Numbered from the stretch's first letter, positions 10,312 to 22,920 are shown. The stretch is DNA of 64,000 nt from Phocoena phocoena (GCF_963924675.1 NC_089236.1:50066500-50130499), one strand, 5' to 3'. Notes: a model not told the origin generated them from the letters alone. Translations and numbers: made by a program.

Positions 10312-12904
10312 TGTATTTAATATTACACATGGTCAAGTCAGTGCCATATAATGCACCTATCTGAACCTAAGCAAAGTAAGGCAAGACCTTTCATAACATC
10401 TTTTAAACAAAATAGAGAAACATTGCTGAAGGCTAGATTAATGAGTATGGTTTTTAAGGTTCAATCAGGAAGCGAGTAGTACAAGTTTTAGCCATTTAGA
10501 TTTGGGTTTAATATAAGGAAAAATTTTTCAGTGGTAAGATCTCTCCTTTCAGTGGCTTCAAGAGATGATGATTTGTCTATCGTTTGGACATGTTCTAACT
10601 AGGGAGCAAGTTGGAAAGGGGACTCTACTACCAGGAGAGTCCCTTAAAAATCGATGAACTTGCAACCATAAAATTTGTCTATAAAGTTGATATAACAAGT
10701 TCCACGCATTCCATTTATAAACCACATCTACCAAAACAAAAACAAAAAAAGTCATGTGATTTTTCTATTAGGGGCTCTTGAGAAAGATTTCAAGCAATAA
10801 ATTTAAACAGTGTTGTCCACAGGCACACTATTGCCCTGGGTATACCCACAATATCTAATCTACTCAAGAAGCTCCTTCCAGGTCAAGCATGGGGGTAGGA
10901 GAACCCGAATTGCCATTTCCATGATTTCTACCTTTCTTAGTGTTGTCTCTTGACTGGAGAGATGTTTCAGTCACTCCCAGTTTGATTGGCACTTGTGTCC
11001 TGGTGCTCCCAGAGGTACCTCCTGCATAGACCAACCGGCAATTTAATTGGTGCAGTTGTCTGAATAACAGACCCTCCACAGTGTATGAATCTTCTTGGCA
11101 TGTGCCATGAAGCCAAGTCATTTTCATGGCTACAGGTGCCAAGCTGGGTGACAGTCTCACGTCTCACTTAGACCAAGACTAGGCTGTTTCCACAATACCG
11201 CGTTCCCCAAAGTCTGTGCAAACCTAGGGGAATACATTCACTTCCTCTCTCCTAGATGACAAAAATCCCTGTGAATTTAGGTTTATTTCTCTTTCCTTTG
11301 CCCCCCTCCATTTGCCTGTTCACCATATCATATTGGCTCTATCATATTATAGAGCCAATTTCTCCCAAAGAGGATTAGTGAACTACTTTCCCACCCCTTC
11401 TTGTATTCCTTCCCTTTTTTTTTTTTTTTTTTTGGCCTAGTTTCTCCGATAGCTTTGTCAGTTGATTGGTTCTTTATTTTGAGTTTTAATGGTAATTGTG
11501 TGGTTTGCCATTTTACAGCAGAAACATTCACAATACATCATACGTCTATTTCCCATAGCCTATGTTTTCATAATTTCTTTTTGATTATTGTATTTCCAGA
11601 TTTCTAGCTGAGCTCTGCCAACCTAAGGAAGTCCCATGTGAATGGATATATCCTTAGAGTGAATTTAAGAGGAAAAAGTACTTACAAGTGCAAACCAAAA
11701 CAACTCTTGAGTTCTGTAGGAATTTATGGTTAAGAGAAATGGTTTCTTTGCACACTATTTAGGGACATTTTATCTTGGAATAGGGCACTCACCATAATTT
11801 GTGGGCAGTGTTCATTAAAAATACAGATGAATTTTAGGAAATAACTGATAAAGAGAATATATCAAGAATTTATGACTATAGTTACATCATTTATAAATTA
11901 ATTTTGTGCCAGCATAGCATCAGTTCTCTCCCTTTTTTTATTCAAATTGCCTATACAGTATTCCTCTTCTGTTCTATCTTTAGAAAGATAAGAAATGGCC
12001 TGAAAATGCTTATATCCCTAATCTAAATATACAGAATCATAAATTATACAGCTAGGGTGGAGTTGAGAGTTACATTAAACTACTTGGTATTTTAGTCGAT
12101 GAATTTGAGACCCATAGAAGTTATATGAGTTGGCTACAGATACAGAGATTTTTTTTTTTTTTTTGTCCATGTAAGGAGGAGAACCAGATGTACTGCCCCT
12201 ATTGTATTTTTTCTAATAATCTGGGAAGTCTATAACAGACAAAATTGTTTCATCAACTTCAGCTATAACTGATTATAACTGGGAACTCAATTTTCTCAAA
12301 GCAAATTTCAAAGAAACATTAAGTCCATTTCAAGTTTAATAACATTTCTACTTTTGCTTTAAAAATGGCCTTTTCCAAAATTCAAACATTTTAACCAAAT
12401 ATTCAGAACACATTATTCATAAAAAAATTAAAGACAAACTATTACTCCTTAATCACATCTTTCGTCTTTCAAAGGAGACAATTCTAACTGGAAAAACTTG
12501 AAAGTATAAGCTACAAGAAGATTAATTTCCTTTCTCATCACAAATGCCATAGTTCTTCAGTCATTTATAACTTTTTCCTGGCAGAGCTGCCCTATAGCAT
12601 TTGTATAATCTTTTCCCAACTCCTGGCCAGGTTTCCCTGGTGCTGCTTTCCAGGAATGTCTGGAATTAGAATCATATTTTTTTATCATTCTTTTCTTTTT
12701 TCCTTTAGTAATTATGTCTTTTTTTTTCTGTCTCACACTTAACTATTGGATATGCTGGCTAACATCTTAGTGATAATTTTAAAAGAAAACACATTTTAGT
12801 CCCCATCTTAAATGATGGCATTGGCGCATCATCAAGTCCCATGAGTAAAAGCTGAAGGGAAGTAATAAATTTCAAATATTTTTATATAGACCTATAAACT
12901 ATTA
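10312..12904. other. 2.6-kb stretch without recognised repeats or genes
   Basis: No exon, RNA gene or repeat family is supported. It holds a small perfect hairpin at 11333-11358, a T17 run at 11417-11433 and another T run near 12150. A 98-codon minus-strand open frame at 10864-11160 has no splice signals or recognisable domain. Confidence 0.45.
11333..11358. repeat. Perfect 10-bp inverted repeat with 6-nt loop
   Basis: TTGGCTCTAT and ATAGAGCCAA are exact reverse complements separated by CATATT. The stem is too short for a microRNA precursor. Confidence 0.9.
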
Positions 12905-13690
12905 TGTCTCTTTTTTAACAGCTTAACTGAGGTATAATCAACATGTAGTAAACTATCGCAAGCGTAAAATTTCATAAGATTGGACAAATGTGTACGTCCA
13001 TGAAAACTATTACCACAATGAAAATAACGAAGACACCCTTCACCCCTGATATAATCCTTCCATCCATCCCCCCAATCCCCAAACGCCTTGTTCACTCCCA
13101 GGCAACCACTGATCTGCTTTCTGTCACGATAGATTAGTCTGCATTTTCTAGAATCTTACATAAATCATAGTTTGTACTCCATCTTGTCTAGCTTTTTTCA
13201 TACAACATAGTTATTTTGAGACTCATCCATGTTGCAGCATGTTTAAATAGCTCATCTGTTTATTGCCGAGTAGTATTCAATTGAATGGCTATATCAGAGC
13301 TTGCTTACCCATTCATTTGTTAATGGACATTTGGGTGGTTTCCAGTTTGGGGCTATTAGAAATACAGTTGCTATGAGCATGTGTATGTAAGTCTTTGTAT
13401 GGACATATGCTTCTATTTTTCATGGGTAAATACTTAGGAGTGGAAAAGCTGAATCATATGGTAAACATATGCTGAAGTTTTTTAAAAAATCCACAGATGC
13501 TTTTCACCAAGTTGCGCTATTCCACATTCCCACCTGTAGTGTATGAGAGTTCCACTTCATCTACATCCTTAGCACACATGGTAGGGTCTGTATTTTTCAT
13601 TTTAGCCATTCTTACCCATATGTAGTGGTATCTCATTATGGTTTTAATTTTCCTTTCTCTAATGACTAATGCTGTTGGGCACCTTTTATT
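12905..13690 (-). mobile_element. Old L1 (L1ME/HAL1-like) 3' region, antisense
   Basis: The plus strand reads TTTTTTAACAGCTTAACTGA at the left, the reversed 3' end. It then passes through reversed ORF2 C-terminal words such as CCATTCATTTGTTAATGGAC and GGGTAAATACTTAGGAGTGG. Divergence is high, no frame remains and no duplication is seen. Confidence 0.85.
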
Positions 13691-15433
13691 ACTCTGCTTG
13701 GAGTAACAATGGGATCAATCACTTTGATATTTACACACTTATCCTGGGGTCTCAGAGCCTGAGGTCTCTACACAAAAATGTCTGGACTAAGTAAGATCCA
13801 TAGAACTCCTCTAACAGGGAACCCTAGAAGTGCATAAATCTCCCCCTCAGTCAGAATGATAAATATAAATAAAACATGTAGCTGGTAGAAATTATACTCT
13901 AAATCAAGAAAAAGGAACTATCTTAAGAATTCAAAGGGAAATCATTCTGTAGATATTATTTACTAAAAGAATCAAAAGAATTTTTTTCAGAAAACTACTC
14001 GATCCTTAATAATATGCAAAAAGGAATGATCTGAACAGAACAGGAGCAGAGAACCAGGAGAAGAGACTGGGCTGAGATTAAAGAGCAACTGTATAAAATG
14101 ACAGTGAGTGTAACATCTCTAAACGCTTGAAGGGAAATGTGCCAGATTTCTATTCCAGCCAAATTGGCTTTCACCTATGAAAGTAACAGGAAGACATCTG
14201 CGGATATGTGAGAGCTCCAAAAAGTCAGTAAATCACAAACTCTTTCTGGAAAAAAATAAAGACGTACTTCACTAAACTGAGGAGTGAGTTTATTTATTCG
14301 TCTATCTATTTGTTAAATAAATATTTATTAAATCACTATTGCAAGATAATGTGTTTGGGGTGCTGGAAAACCACAGAAAAGGTATCACTTTTCATCAAAT
14401 GGATGTTGGTCTTTAAAATGTATTGTTAATTATGGGTTACTGAAATGTTAAATAATGCTTCCCATTTAAAGGATAGGAATTCAGTTACTATTAAGGTGTT
14501 TTATAGTTAACTATTTTATCTGGCAAGGTCACTACAGACCCGTTCTGACTACTCCAATACTATGGTTAATAGAAACTTCGTGGTTATTCACTACTTATAC
14601 TAAATGGGAGTAACCAGTTAATAAATAAATGAGTAATTAAGTAAAGAAATAAAATTGTTTGATTGTAAAGTCATTGGTCACCATCATTTTAAGATTCATA
14701 GAAGGCTTCAAGATCACAGAGTACCTCAGGGTTCTAACTATAAAAGGATGTGCTCTCATTGTCCAAGAGACGTCAACAATGCCCATTTCTGGAATTGTAA
14801 ATAACGGACAGTCTACTCCACATAGATGTTTAGATTCAAGTGACAGCTTATCTGTCACTTCCTGCTCTCCAAATGATTAGGTAAGGAGTGGGAGGGGAGG
14901 ATATTTGATCTCCATGATGCCTCTGCCCCACTGATTCTGGGTTAGACACATTCTTGATAAGGCCTTTATGTCTCTTGAAAGAATATCAACAACCTGAAAA
15001 ATGTCAGGACTTTGATCCTTCTCAGAGAGTAGCACCTGAAAGGCTTCCCTGGTAGTAAGCTAGTGAACTAGTTGGCTCTGGAATAAGTATGAAGAATGAG
15101 AAGAGCCCCTTTCAGGAAAACCCTGGAAATTGAACGTGCAGTCTCCCCTCTTTACAAATCGAATTTATCTCACATTATTTCGAGCATTCGCTTCACATAA
15201 TGGAAGGTTTTTGTTAGAAGCATGAGGGTGGTGGGGAGATGCTTCAGAAAAACAACATAAATTTCTCCACTATTACTTCCACATTCCTTGTTGACTCAGA
15301 TGTCTCTTCTGCAATAAATAATTTACTGTAATAAAAAATTTACTACACTAAAACTATCATTAAGGTCACTGAAAGAATAAATCTTCGTGTTTTACAGAGT
15401 ATGCCTAGCTAACCAACTTTACTGCTTGGATTT
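13691..15433. other. 1.7-kb stretch without recognised repeats
   Basis: No gene is supported. The segment 14637-14880 is open on both strands for about 73 codons. On the plus strand its frame ends in TAG immediately followed by GTAAGG, but no acceptor pairs with it. The part 14290-14380 (AAATATTTATTAAATCACTA) may be the end of a very old repeat. Confidence 0.4.
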
Positions 15434-15718
15434 TTATTTGCTGAGTGATGGGATGTGCAGGGCAGTTAGAGGAAGTAGAGATAACTGAATAAAAATTAAA
15501 ACATTCTTATAGCAAGCCACCAGGATTGAACCTGATCTTTGGGAAACAAATCGAAGAGTCTCATAAAAGTTGTGCTTCAAGCGATCAGAGTTATTTTCAT
15601 GGACAAAATCTCCGGTGAGATCTTTGACGGCACGTGTACTCATGACTCTCAAAGGAAAGAACAGGGCATGTTGCCTGATCGTTAGCAATTCTTCAAAAAC
15701 AATATGGACACTTTCAAG
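15434..15718 (-). pseudogene. CpG-rich open frame of unknown origin
   Basis: A 94-codon frame runs from 15718 down to a TAA at 15436-15434. One TGA at 15721-15719 separates it from about 16 more open codons upstream in the same frame. The middle (MSTRAVKDLTGDFVHENNSD) looks protein-like. The stretch 15550-15681 keeps six CpG dinucleotides, unusual for this AT-rich DNA. I see no convincing splice sites, and the frame uses no ATG at its left edge. It could be a fossil exon, a fragment of a retrocopy or a chance frame. I do not recognise the protein. Confidence 0.3.
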
Positions 15719-15779
15719 TCATTCTACATCTTCAAATACTAAAAAAACTCCAAGAAAACTCTCTCTAGTCTTGTGTTTT

Positions 15780-18230
15780 ATGTATACATATGTAATGTAT
15801 TACATATATAATGTATCAGGTCTATTGGAACAGCTTTGGATAACTGTTTAATAACTATAATTTAGATAACAATGTAAATAGACCATTTTCTAATTCCATA
15901 ATCTAATTGTCAAAATGAAATTTTAGATATGCTCAAATTGCCTTGTAAAACTTCCTTTTCGAGGGATGAGGTATTGCTCAAATGTTAAATGGTATTGTGT
16001 AGTTTTAAAATATATTGAGAATAATTTCAAGGAAAAAAGGATACCCTGTGATTATAGAGAAAAAATTATAATTCCTAAACCTATGTTATTCATATTTAGA
16101 ATATCTCAAAAGGGAGAATACTATTTGAACTTGAATGATAAAATATCTTCTGGATCGTAATTACCAATTATTTTTCCCAAGACACTGACCTTATTCAAGC
16201 TTCATCTATCATTCTTGATTTTATGGCTATACTTTCTAAATATTTATAGATTCATTTAATCAACAAATATTTATTGTGCTCCTAATATATATTTAAAGAG
16301 CTGTGCTAGTCACAAGCACAGTCATACCTGTGCTAGGTGTAAGATGGCTATGACATCCTTTATTCCTTCCATCGAGGGTCAGGTAAACATGACATCTGTA
16401 CCTGTGACTCTAAAGCAGAGTGGAAAGTAAAGATCACTGAGGTTGAGGTTATAAACCAAGGGAAGCCAGAGTATTGGCAGGGTTACCCATGATGACACTG
16501 AAGTCACTGGAAATGTCGCCAGGAATTAGAGTGAAAAGAATACGAAGTCGGGTACTAAAATCTTAGGGAAGCCAGGAATTGAAAATGGCCTCACCTTCAT
16601 GTGTTTAGCATTTCCCTTTTTTCACTGAAACTGTGTCTTCATGCTCAATATACAAAATTATGTATATTACTTCTTTGATATAAGGTTTTTGAGATTTCTT
16701 TATGGTGACCCAATGCAGGTGAGTAGGAAGAATGAACCAAGGTCTTATTCAGACATACATTAGAGCTACCCTGGACTGGAGAAGCCGCCTTAGATAGTAC
16801 GATGTGATGCTAAAGTACAGCGGAAGGGCCAGTGCCCAAGAGAGGTTGTGATCAAAGCGCTCTGGGAACCAAAGAGCAGTGAGTGAGGCATGATGGTGTG
16901 AGATTACGGTGAGCGTGCCCAGAAGTCTGAGGACCAGCAGGCAGGCATCATTCACTCCTGAGTGTCCTGGCCTCAGACGCCAATCAGCCTGGGCAAGGAG
17001 ACCGGCAAGAAGAAGGGAGGGGAAACACCTTCCTGGACCTTGAGCAGAATCAGGGAAGCGCTCTAATGGGCTGAATGATGAGATGGGATTTAGGATCAAA
17101 GATCAAGGCACACCTCCACATCAAGCCAACACATGAGTAAGTGAAAAAGCCGCCAGGTGTGCAAAAGAAGTTTGCAGAGGAAGGCAAGGTAAATCCAGTT
17201 GTGGAGCCTGAAGTTTATATAACAGTGAGGCCCGTTGATAGAATGCTAAATTATAAATACAGAAGGTTAGGACTCCTCTCGGAAACTTGAAAGGTGTCCA
17301 TGCAAATGGGGTTCTGTAGCTTCAAAGCAGTACAGGGACAGGGGCTTGAAAGGGAGAATGTGAGAACTTTGTTGCTGCTCCTGAAGCACCTACAAGTCCC
17401 TAAAGCAAAAATACTTAAGTATTTACTTCCCTGTCTGAGTGACCTGAGAATCACTGTGGCCCTTACCTTTATTTGCTATGATCATGGAACTCAGCCATGG
17501 CAACATGGAAAAGATAGAATTGGGAGAAGTGAAATAAGAAATATATATAGGAAACTCTTATTTACTACAGTGAGATAAAAATACTGATTTCCCTTGCCAA
17601 ATTTCAAAAGATGATTTTGGATGTCAGAAAAATATAGTTGTATGAACATGTATGCAAATTTAACATGACTTTAATGTATATAAAACAGAGTATATAGAAG
17701 TATGAGGGATAAAGATACCACATACCAGAATAGAGTAGTAATGTGCATGGGTTGATAGTATTTTTAATTTTTTAAATTATAAAACATGTGACTGCCACAT
17801 TACAGGAAGGGAGAAAAATCATTATCAGTTCAGATACATTCATTTTAGTTTCTTCTCAGATTTTAAAAATATGTACCTTTGCTAATATAATTCCCTATGT
17901 CCTTTGAAACAGAGGATCTTCCTCAGTGTTAAGACGTATCTCTATGACTTATTCACTCACTTCTAAACCGCACCCTCCTTTTTTGAACCTGGTCAAGCTG
18001 CATTTCATGCTTTAACCATCATTTTCATCCCTGTTGCTACCTGCTTAACAATAGCTAATGTAGCCCTCAATTTCATTAATGGAAGCGTAATGCGCAGAAC
18101 ACGGGTGTTAATAACCCCACTCTTTCCTGGACTGGGCAGACAACGTGTAGATCACTGTGTTCATTCCCAGAAACACATTTTATAAGGGTCATTGACAAAT
18201 GGAATTACATTCATTCAAAGGAGGATTATC
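15780..18230. other. 2.4-kb stretch without a supported gene
   Basis: The part 16255-16330 (AACAAATATTTATTGTGCTC) is probably the start of an old repeat. A 116-codon minus-strand open frame at 16749-17099 has no splice sites and no recognised domain. The rest shows nothing I can assign. Confidence 0.4.
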
Positions 18231-18234
18231 AGGA

Positions 18235-18820
18235 TGGTGAATGCCAAATGAGGGACATTAAAGAAATTGAGGGTGTTTAACCTTGAGAAGAAAAGCCCTG
18301 GAATGAAATGAGAAGACATGACAGATCCCATCAATTATCTGAAGTTTTGTCATGTGGAAGAGGCATTAGGCTTGTTCTGTGTAGCTCGACCATTGGGTGG
18401 AAGTTACTGGGAATCAAGTTGCTGCCCAATTTCAGTGAACTTTCGAACAAGGAAGCCTCCCTGAAATTTTAATAAGCTCTCTGTCCCCCGTCCCTGAGAG
18501 TGTTCAAGCAGAGGCTGGATCACCACCTGGCAGATGTGCTTAACTGGAAGGTAAGTCGAACTGGCTGGGGTTACAGACTCAGATGTCTTCAAAGCCTCAA
18601 GCAGGTATGGGATAGGAAGCAGACGAGAGTGTTAATGTGCCCCCAATGACATGCCTCAGCTGATGGCTTTCACATTATTTTGGAAGCATTCAGAATATAT
18701 ACATAGACACACATAGTTAGCCGACCATATTCAGCCTGTAGGTACTAGTTCATGACCTTTAAACCATGTCATTTTTGAGATCTCTTCCAAGGTTAAGATC
18801 CGTACATTCTAGGACTATGT
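18235..18820 (+). mobile_element. L3/CR1-type LINE 3' relic
   Basis: The words TTTAACCTTGAGAAGAAAAG, TGTCATGTGGAAGAGGCATT and GTTCAAGCAGAGGCTGGATC occur in the order of the CR1/L3 3' region. The terminal GATCTCTTCCAAGGTTAAGA with TACATTCTA follows at 18778-18812. L3 is one of the oldest LINE families visible in mammals. The segment 18600-18770 fits poorly and may be an insertion or fast-decayed sequence. Confidence 0.75.
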
Positions 18821-19564
18821 TCAGTACTGTGCCTTAGGGATTTTATGATATTTTTATGCTAATGATCACAAATAACTTTCCATTTAACTTGAACCAAAAC
18901 TCTATCACTTCTAAGATTTCACTGATATTCTACATTATTTAAAGGAAAACATGGACTTTTATAAGTTGGAATGTGTTTCCATTTTTTTCTCATCACCACC
19001 CCAAAACCTAAGGTGAATCAAGAATTAATAGAAGCAGTCCTCATTAATGGCACTGTATATTATTACAGATGCAAGTAAACAGGATCCTTTGAAACTGAGG
19101 ATTTGAATCAGATTTTCCCATTGAATAATCTGTATGTGGGCATTCTTTTTCTTCAGTATTTTACAGGAAATGCCCTACCAATAAATAACACAGAAAAAGG
19201 TGTTAAAATTAATACCTACTATTTTAATAACTTCCTTTTGTCCAGAGAGAAGAACAAAATCCTTAACTTTGCTCCAAATAGCAAAATATAAAGAAAAGTC
19301 TATTTGGACATAAATTTTATAAAATACAGTTAAAATAAGTTTTCTACGTGTAAATAGTCAGATCATGACAACAAACTGCATGTCTTAGAGCCACAGAATG
19401 ATTTTCAAGGGGAAAAGCAACCTTAAATATACAATATATTGTATCTTGTTTAATACACCACTATTTTGAGTCTCTTGATACTTGAGGAGCCTGGTGGATA
19501 CACTTACATGTGAAATTTGATAAAAGTGATATTTTAATGGACAATTAACTAATACCTATAATTG
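18821..19564. other. Gene-free AT-rich stretch
   Basis: No repeat family or exon is recognised. A 62-codon plus-strand frame at 19103-19291 has no supporting context. Confidence 0.45.
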
Positions 19565-20000
19565 ATCCCTGAAGAGGAGGATGGTTCTAGAACTCAAGGG
19601 AGAGGTTTGCACTAAAACTGAATTTTGAAGTCTAGGTGCTACTTAAAGCCAAGGGATCAGAGGAGCCCACATGATTAGAGCAGGTCAAGTGAGAAGAGAG
19701 TGAAGAAAACCCTGGGGTTCTGCACTCGTGATGATGTGAGGGGGGTTAAAAGGGTCTGAAGAGAAATCAGAAAGTGGAGGGGTCAGAGGGCTAAAAACAG
19801 CTCCAGGGAAAATTGTTTCATGGAGTCCAAGTTAGCCCAAGTTTCAAGAAAAAAGAGGTGGCCAACAAAGCCAAACGTCACAGAGGAAAAGTGTCCAATG
19901 GCATGAAGGGCCCTTGGTGACCATGGCCAGAGAAGGTTTCATGGAAATGAAGAGCCTGAATCCCAATGAGAGTGGGTCGAGAAGGGGCGCGTGAGGCTGC
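19565..20000 (+). repeat. Second copy of the unnamed ancient repeat
   Basis: AACTCAAGGGAGAGGTTTGC, TTCAAGAAAAAAGAGGTGGC and CCTTGGTGACCATGGCCAGA follow the order of the same old mammalian repeat as 1597-2140. No ends or frame remain. Confidence 0.45.
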
Positions 20001-20184
20001 AGACGTTTGTTGTGAGTTCTTCCTTACTTTGTGCTGTTACCTTATGCATATATTAGCTTTTTTTCCCCAAAAAGATACAACATCTCTTTGAACACTTTTA
20101 GATAATGCCTTATCTTTTTCCTTCTCTGCTCGGGTAGGTTTCTCAAAGTTATACACGAGCTCATCCTGGCTTCCTCAGCTCCTG
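20001..20184. other. Short spacer
   Basis: Nothing is recognised between the ancient repeat and the L1ME fragment. Confidence 0.5.
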
Positions 20185-20545
20185 CTTACCTTTCTATTTG
20201 TTGATATACATCCTAAGGAATATGAACATTAGGACAGATGTACAACAATCTGTTGTTGTACAATACTGTTCAAAACAACAGTACTGAAATAAAGAGATGT
20301 GGAGAAAACCCAAGATATCCCAAATAGAGGGAGAATTAAATAAATTATGGTATACTATGGAGTATGCAACTAATAAAAACAAATGCGGTAGAACCGTCTG
20401 TACTAATACAGAAGAAATTTAACACATTGATAAAAATTTTTAAAACAAATTTCAGAATAGTGTCATATAATAATATTTTAATATGCATATATATTTATCT
20501 AACTATATATCCATCCATCTATATATTTATGCTTTAATGAGTAAC
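20185..20545 (+). mobile_element. L1ME/HAL1-like 3' fragment, first copy
   Basis: ATCCTAAGGAATATGAACAT, AAATTATGGTATACTATGGA and AGTATGCAACTAATAAAAAC follow the old L1 ORF2-end and 3' UTR pattern. The right end fades into (AT)-rich sequence. Confidence 0.65.
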
Positions 20546-20814
20546 AGGTACAAAAGGATAGAACCCAATTGCTAGCAATTTCTTATTAGTTGAATGTTTA
20601 GAACACACAGGTACTGTTTCCATATTTTCTATAATTTTTATTTTTTTTACAACAAAGAATGTTTGCATAGTTTATATAGGTTTAATTATGATGATTATTT
20701 ACCCATTAATATACTCTATCAAATTAAGACTGCTTTCTTCCATTCCTAGCTTATGGAGAGATTTATCAAATGGATGTTGTATTTTTATTCACATATCCTT
20801 TTCACCACTAATTC
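20546..20814. other. AT-rich spacer between L1ME copies
   Basis: No repeat, gene or clear end signal can be placed between the two L1ME-like fragments. Confidence 0.4.
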
Positions 20815-20989
20815 TACTCCTCAATATCATTCCTAAAGAAATATGTGCATTAGGATAGATGTTCCAAAAATGTTTACTACTATATTACTTGTAATAGTCA
20901 AAAGTAAGAGAATACCCACATAGTCACCGATAGAAAGAGGGTTGAATAACTTATGGTAGTGGACATGAAGTATGCAGCCATTAGAAAGG
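20815..20989 (+). mobile_element. L1ME/HAL1-like fragment, second copy
   Basis: CCTAAAGAAATATGTGCATT and AACTTATGGTAGTGGACATG repeat the content of 20205-20370 in the same orientation. It is cut at its right by the younger L1 that begins near 20990. Confidence 0.65.
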
Positions 20990-22160
20990 AGCCTTGCCAA
21001 CAAGTACATGAAAAGACTTTCAACATCACTCATCACCAGGGAAATGCAAATCACAATGAGACATCACCTCATACTTGTTAGAATGGCTATTTTCAAAAAG
21101 ACAAGAAATAACAAGTGTTGGCAAGCATGCGGAGAAAAGGGAACCCTTGTGCACTGTCAGTGGGGATGGAAATTGGTGCAGCCACTATAGAAAAGAGTAC
21201 GGAGATTCCTCAAAAAATTAAAAAAAGAACTACCCTACGATCCAGCAATTCCACTTCTGGGTATTTATCCAAAGAAAACAAAAACTCTAACTTGAAAAGA
21301 TACATTCACCATGTTCACTGCAGCATTATTTACAACAGCCAAGATATGGAAACAAGCTAAGTGTCCACTGATGGATGAATGGATGAAGAAAATGTAGTGT
21401 GTGTATATACTATATATTATTCAGTCATAAAAAACTAAGGAAATCTTGCCATTTGCAACAACATGGATGGACCATAAGGACATTATGCTAAGTGAAATAA
21501 ATCAGACAAAGACAAATACTGTATGATCTCACTTATATGTGGAATTAAAAAAACAAAGAAATAAAAAATCAAGCTCATAGATACGGAGAACAGATTGGTG
21601 GTGGCCAGAGGCAGCGGGTGGAGGGTGGGCAAAATGAGTCAAAAGGTCCAAAAGCTACAAACTTCCAGTTATAAAATAAATAAGTCAAATGGGATGTAAC
21701 ATACAGCATGGCCACTATAGTTAGTAATAATGTACTGCATATTTTAAAGTTGCTAAGAGAATAAATCTTAAAAGTTCTCATTGGGGGCTTCCCTGGTGGT
21801 GCAGTGGTTGAAAGTCCACCTGCCGACGCAGGGAACACGGGTTGGTGCCCCGGTCCGGGAAGATTCCCACATGCCGCGGAGCAGCTGGGCCCGTGAGCCA
21901 TGGCTGCTGAGCCTGCGCGTCCGGAGCCTGTGCTCTGCAACGGGAGAGGCCACAACAGTGAGAGGCCCGTGTACCGCAAAAAAAAAAAAAAAAAAAAGTT
22001 CTCATCGGAAGAAAAAATAACTTAACTGTAAATGGTGATGGAGGTTAACTAGACTTATTGTGGTGATCTTTTTGCAACATAAACAAATATCAACTCATTA
22101 TGTTGTACCCCTGAAACTAATGTTACATGGCAATTATTCCTTGAATTTTTTTTAAAAAAA
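20990..22160 (+). mobile_element. L1MA/MB-type LINE-1 3' end, interrupted by a SINE
   Basis: It starts GCCAACAAGTACATGAAAAG and passes through the ORF2 C-terminus and 3' UTR. It ends near TTGTACCCCTGAAACTAATG with an A-rich tail at 22145-22160. The SINE at 21782-21993 is inserted in its 3' UTR after AAAAGTTCTCAT. No intact frame remains. Confidence 0.9.
21782..21993 (+). mobile_element. Cetacean CHR-type SINE nested in L1
   Basis: A full-length SINE from GGCTTCCCTGGTGG to an A-tail. A perfect 12-bp duplication AAAAGTTCTCAT lies at 21770-21781 and 21994-22005. The duplicated bases are L1 3' UTR sequence, so this SINE is younger than its host. The internal promoter B box region GGGTTGGTGCCCCGG is recognisable. 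Confidence 0.96.
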
Positions 22161-22350
22161 GAGATTTGTTTGCATTTGTGACTATGGTCTTGTTCTTGTA
22201 ATAGACTGCTACATCCATTTGCTAATATTTTATTTTGCATCTTATTCATAAGTGAAATTAGTCTATACAGTTTTTTGTTGTTATTATTATCATTCATTTC
22301 TAGGTTTTGCTTTTAGAGTTAATCTAATCTTATCAAAAAGGTAGGCACTC

Positions 22351-22523
22351 AGGACTTCCCCGGTGGTCCAGCGGTTAAGACTCCACGCTCTCAGTGCAGG
22401 CGGCCCAGGTTCAATCCCTCATCAGGGACCACAATAAAAAGATCCCACATGTTGCAATGAAGATCCCATGTGCAGCAACTAAGACCCAGCATAGCCAACT
22501 AAACAAATACATTTTTTTTTAAA
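22351..22523 (+). mobile_element. CHR-2-type SINE
   Basis: The head GGACTTCCCCGGTGGTCCAG and the body with GATCCCACATGTTGCAATG end in a short T/A-rich tail. A perfect 10-bp duplication GTAGGCACTC flanks it at 22341-22350 and 22524-22533. Confidence 0.94.
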
Positions 22524-22591
22524 GTAGGCACTCTTTCCTCATTTTCCCATGATTCTGTATTTCATTATGCTACATAAGAATTACCTTTTCC

Positions 22592-22920
22592 TGGACTTCC
22601 CTGGTGGTGCAGTGGTTAAGAATCCGCCTGCCAATGCAAGGGACATGGGTTCGAGCCCTGGTCCAGGAAGATTCCACATCCTGTGGAGCAACTAAGCCCG
22701 TGTGCCACAGCTACTGGGCCCGCATGCCACAACTACTAAAGTCCGCTTGCCTAGAGCCCGTGCTCTGCAACAGGAGAAGTCACCACAGTGAGAAGCCTAT
22801 GCACTGCAACGAAGAGTAGCCCCCACTCGATGCAACTGGAGAAAAGCCTACGTGCAGCAATGAAGATCCAATGCAGCCAAAAATAAATAAATAAATAAAT
22901 TTATTTATTAAAAAAAAAAA
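22592..22920 (+). mobile_element. Long CHR-2-type SINE
   Basis: The head GGACTTCCCTGGTGGTGCAG is followed by the long second half (GCCACAACTACTAAAG, GCAACGAAGAGTAGCCCCC) and an (AAAT)n plus poly-A tail. Similar bases AAGAATTACCTTT and AAGAATTTCCTTT flank it as an imperfect duplication. Confidence 0.94.

Noticed and set aside
10864..11160. 98-codon minus-strand frame
   Set aside because: No splice sites, no CpG retention and no recognisable domain; within chance for this length of DNA.
11333..11358. Hairpin as a microRNA precursor
   Set aside because: A 10-bp stem is far shorter than a pre-miRNA stem.
14637..14880. Possible exon ending TAG/GTAAGG
   Set aside because: The donor is good but no credible acceptor pairs with it, and both strands are open.
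16749..17099. 116-codon minus-strand frame
   Set aside because: Long, but without splice signals or recognisable motifs; probably decayed repeat or chance.
21575..22020. 134-codon minus-strand frame and companions
   Set aside because: They cross the nested SINE and L1 3' UTR and have no independent support.
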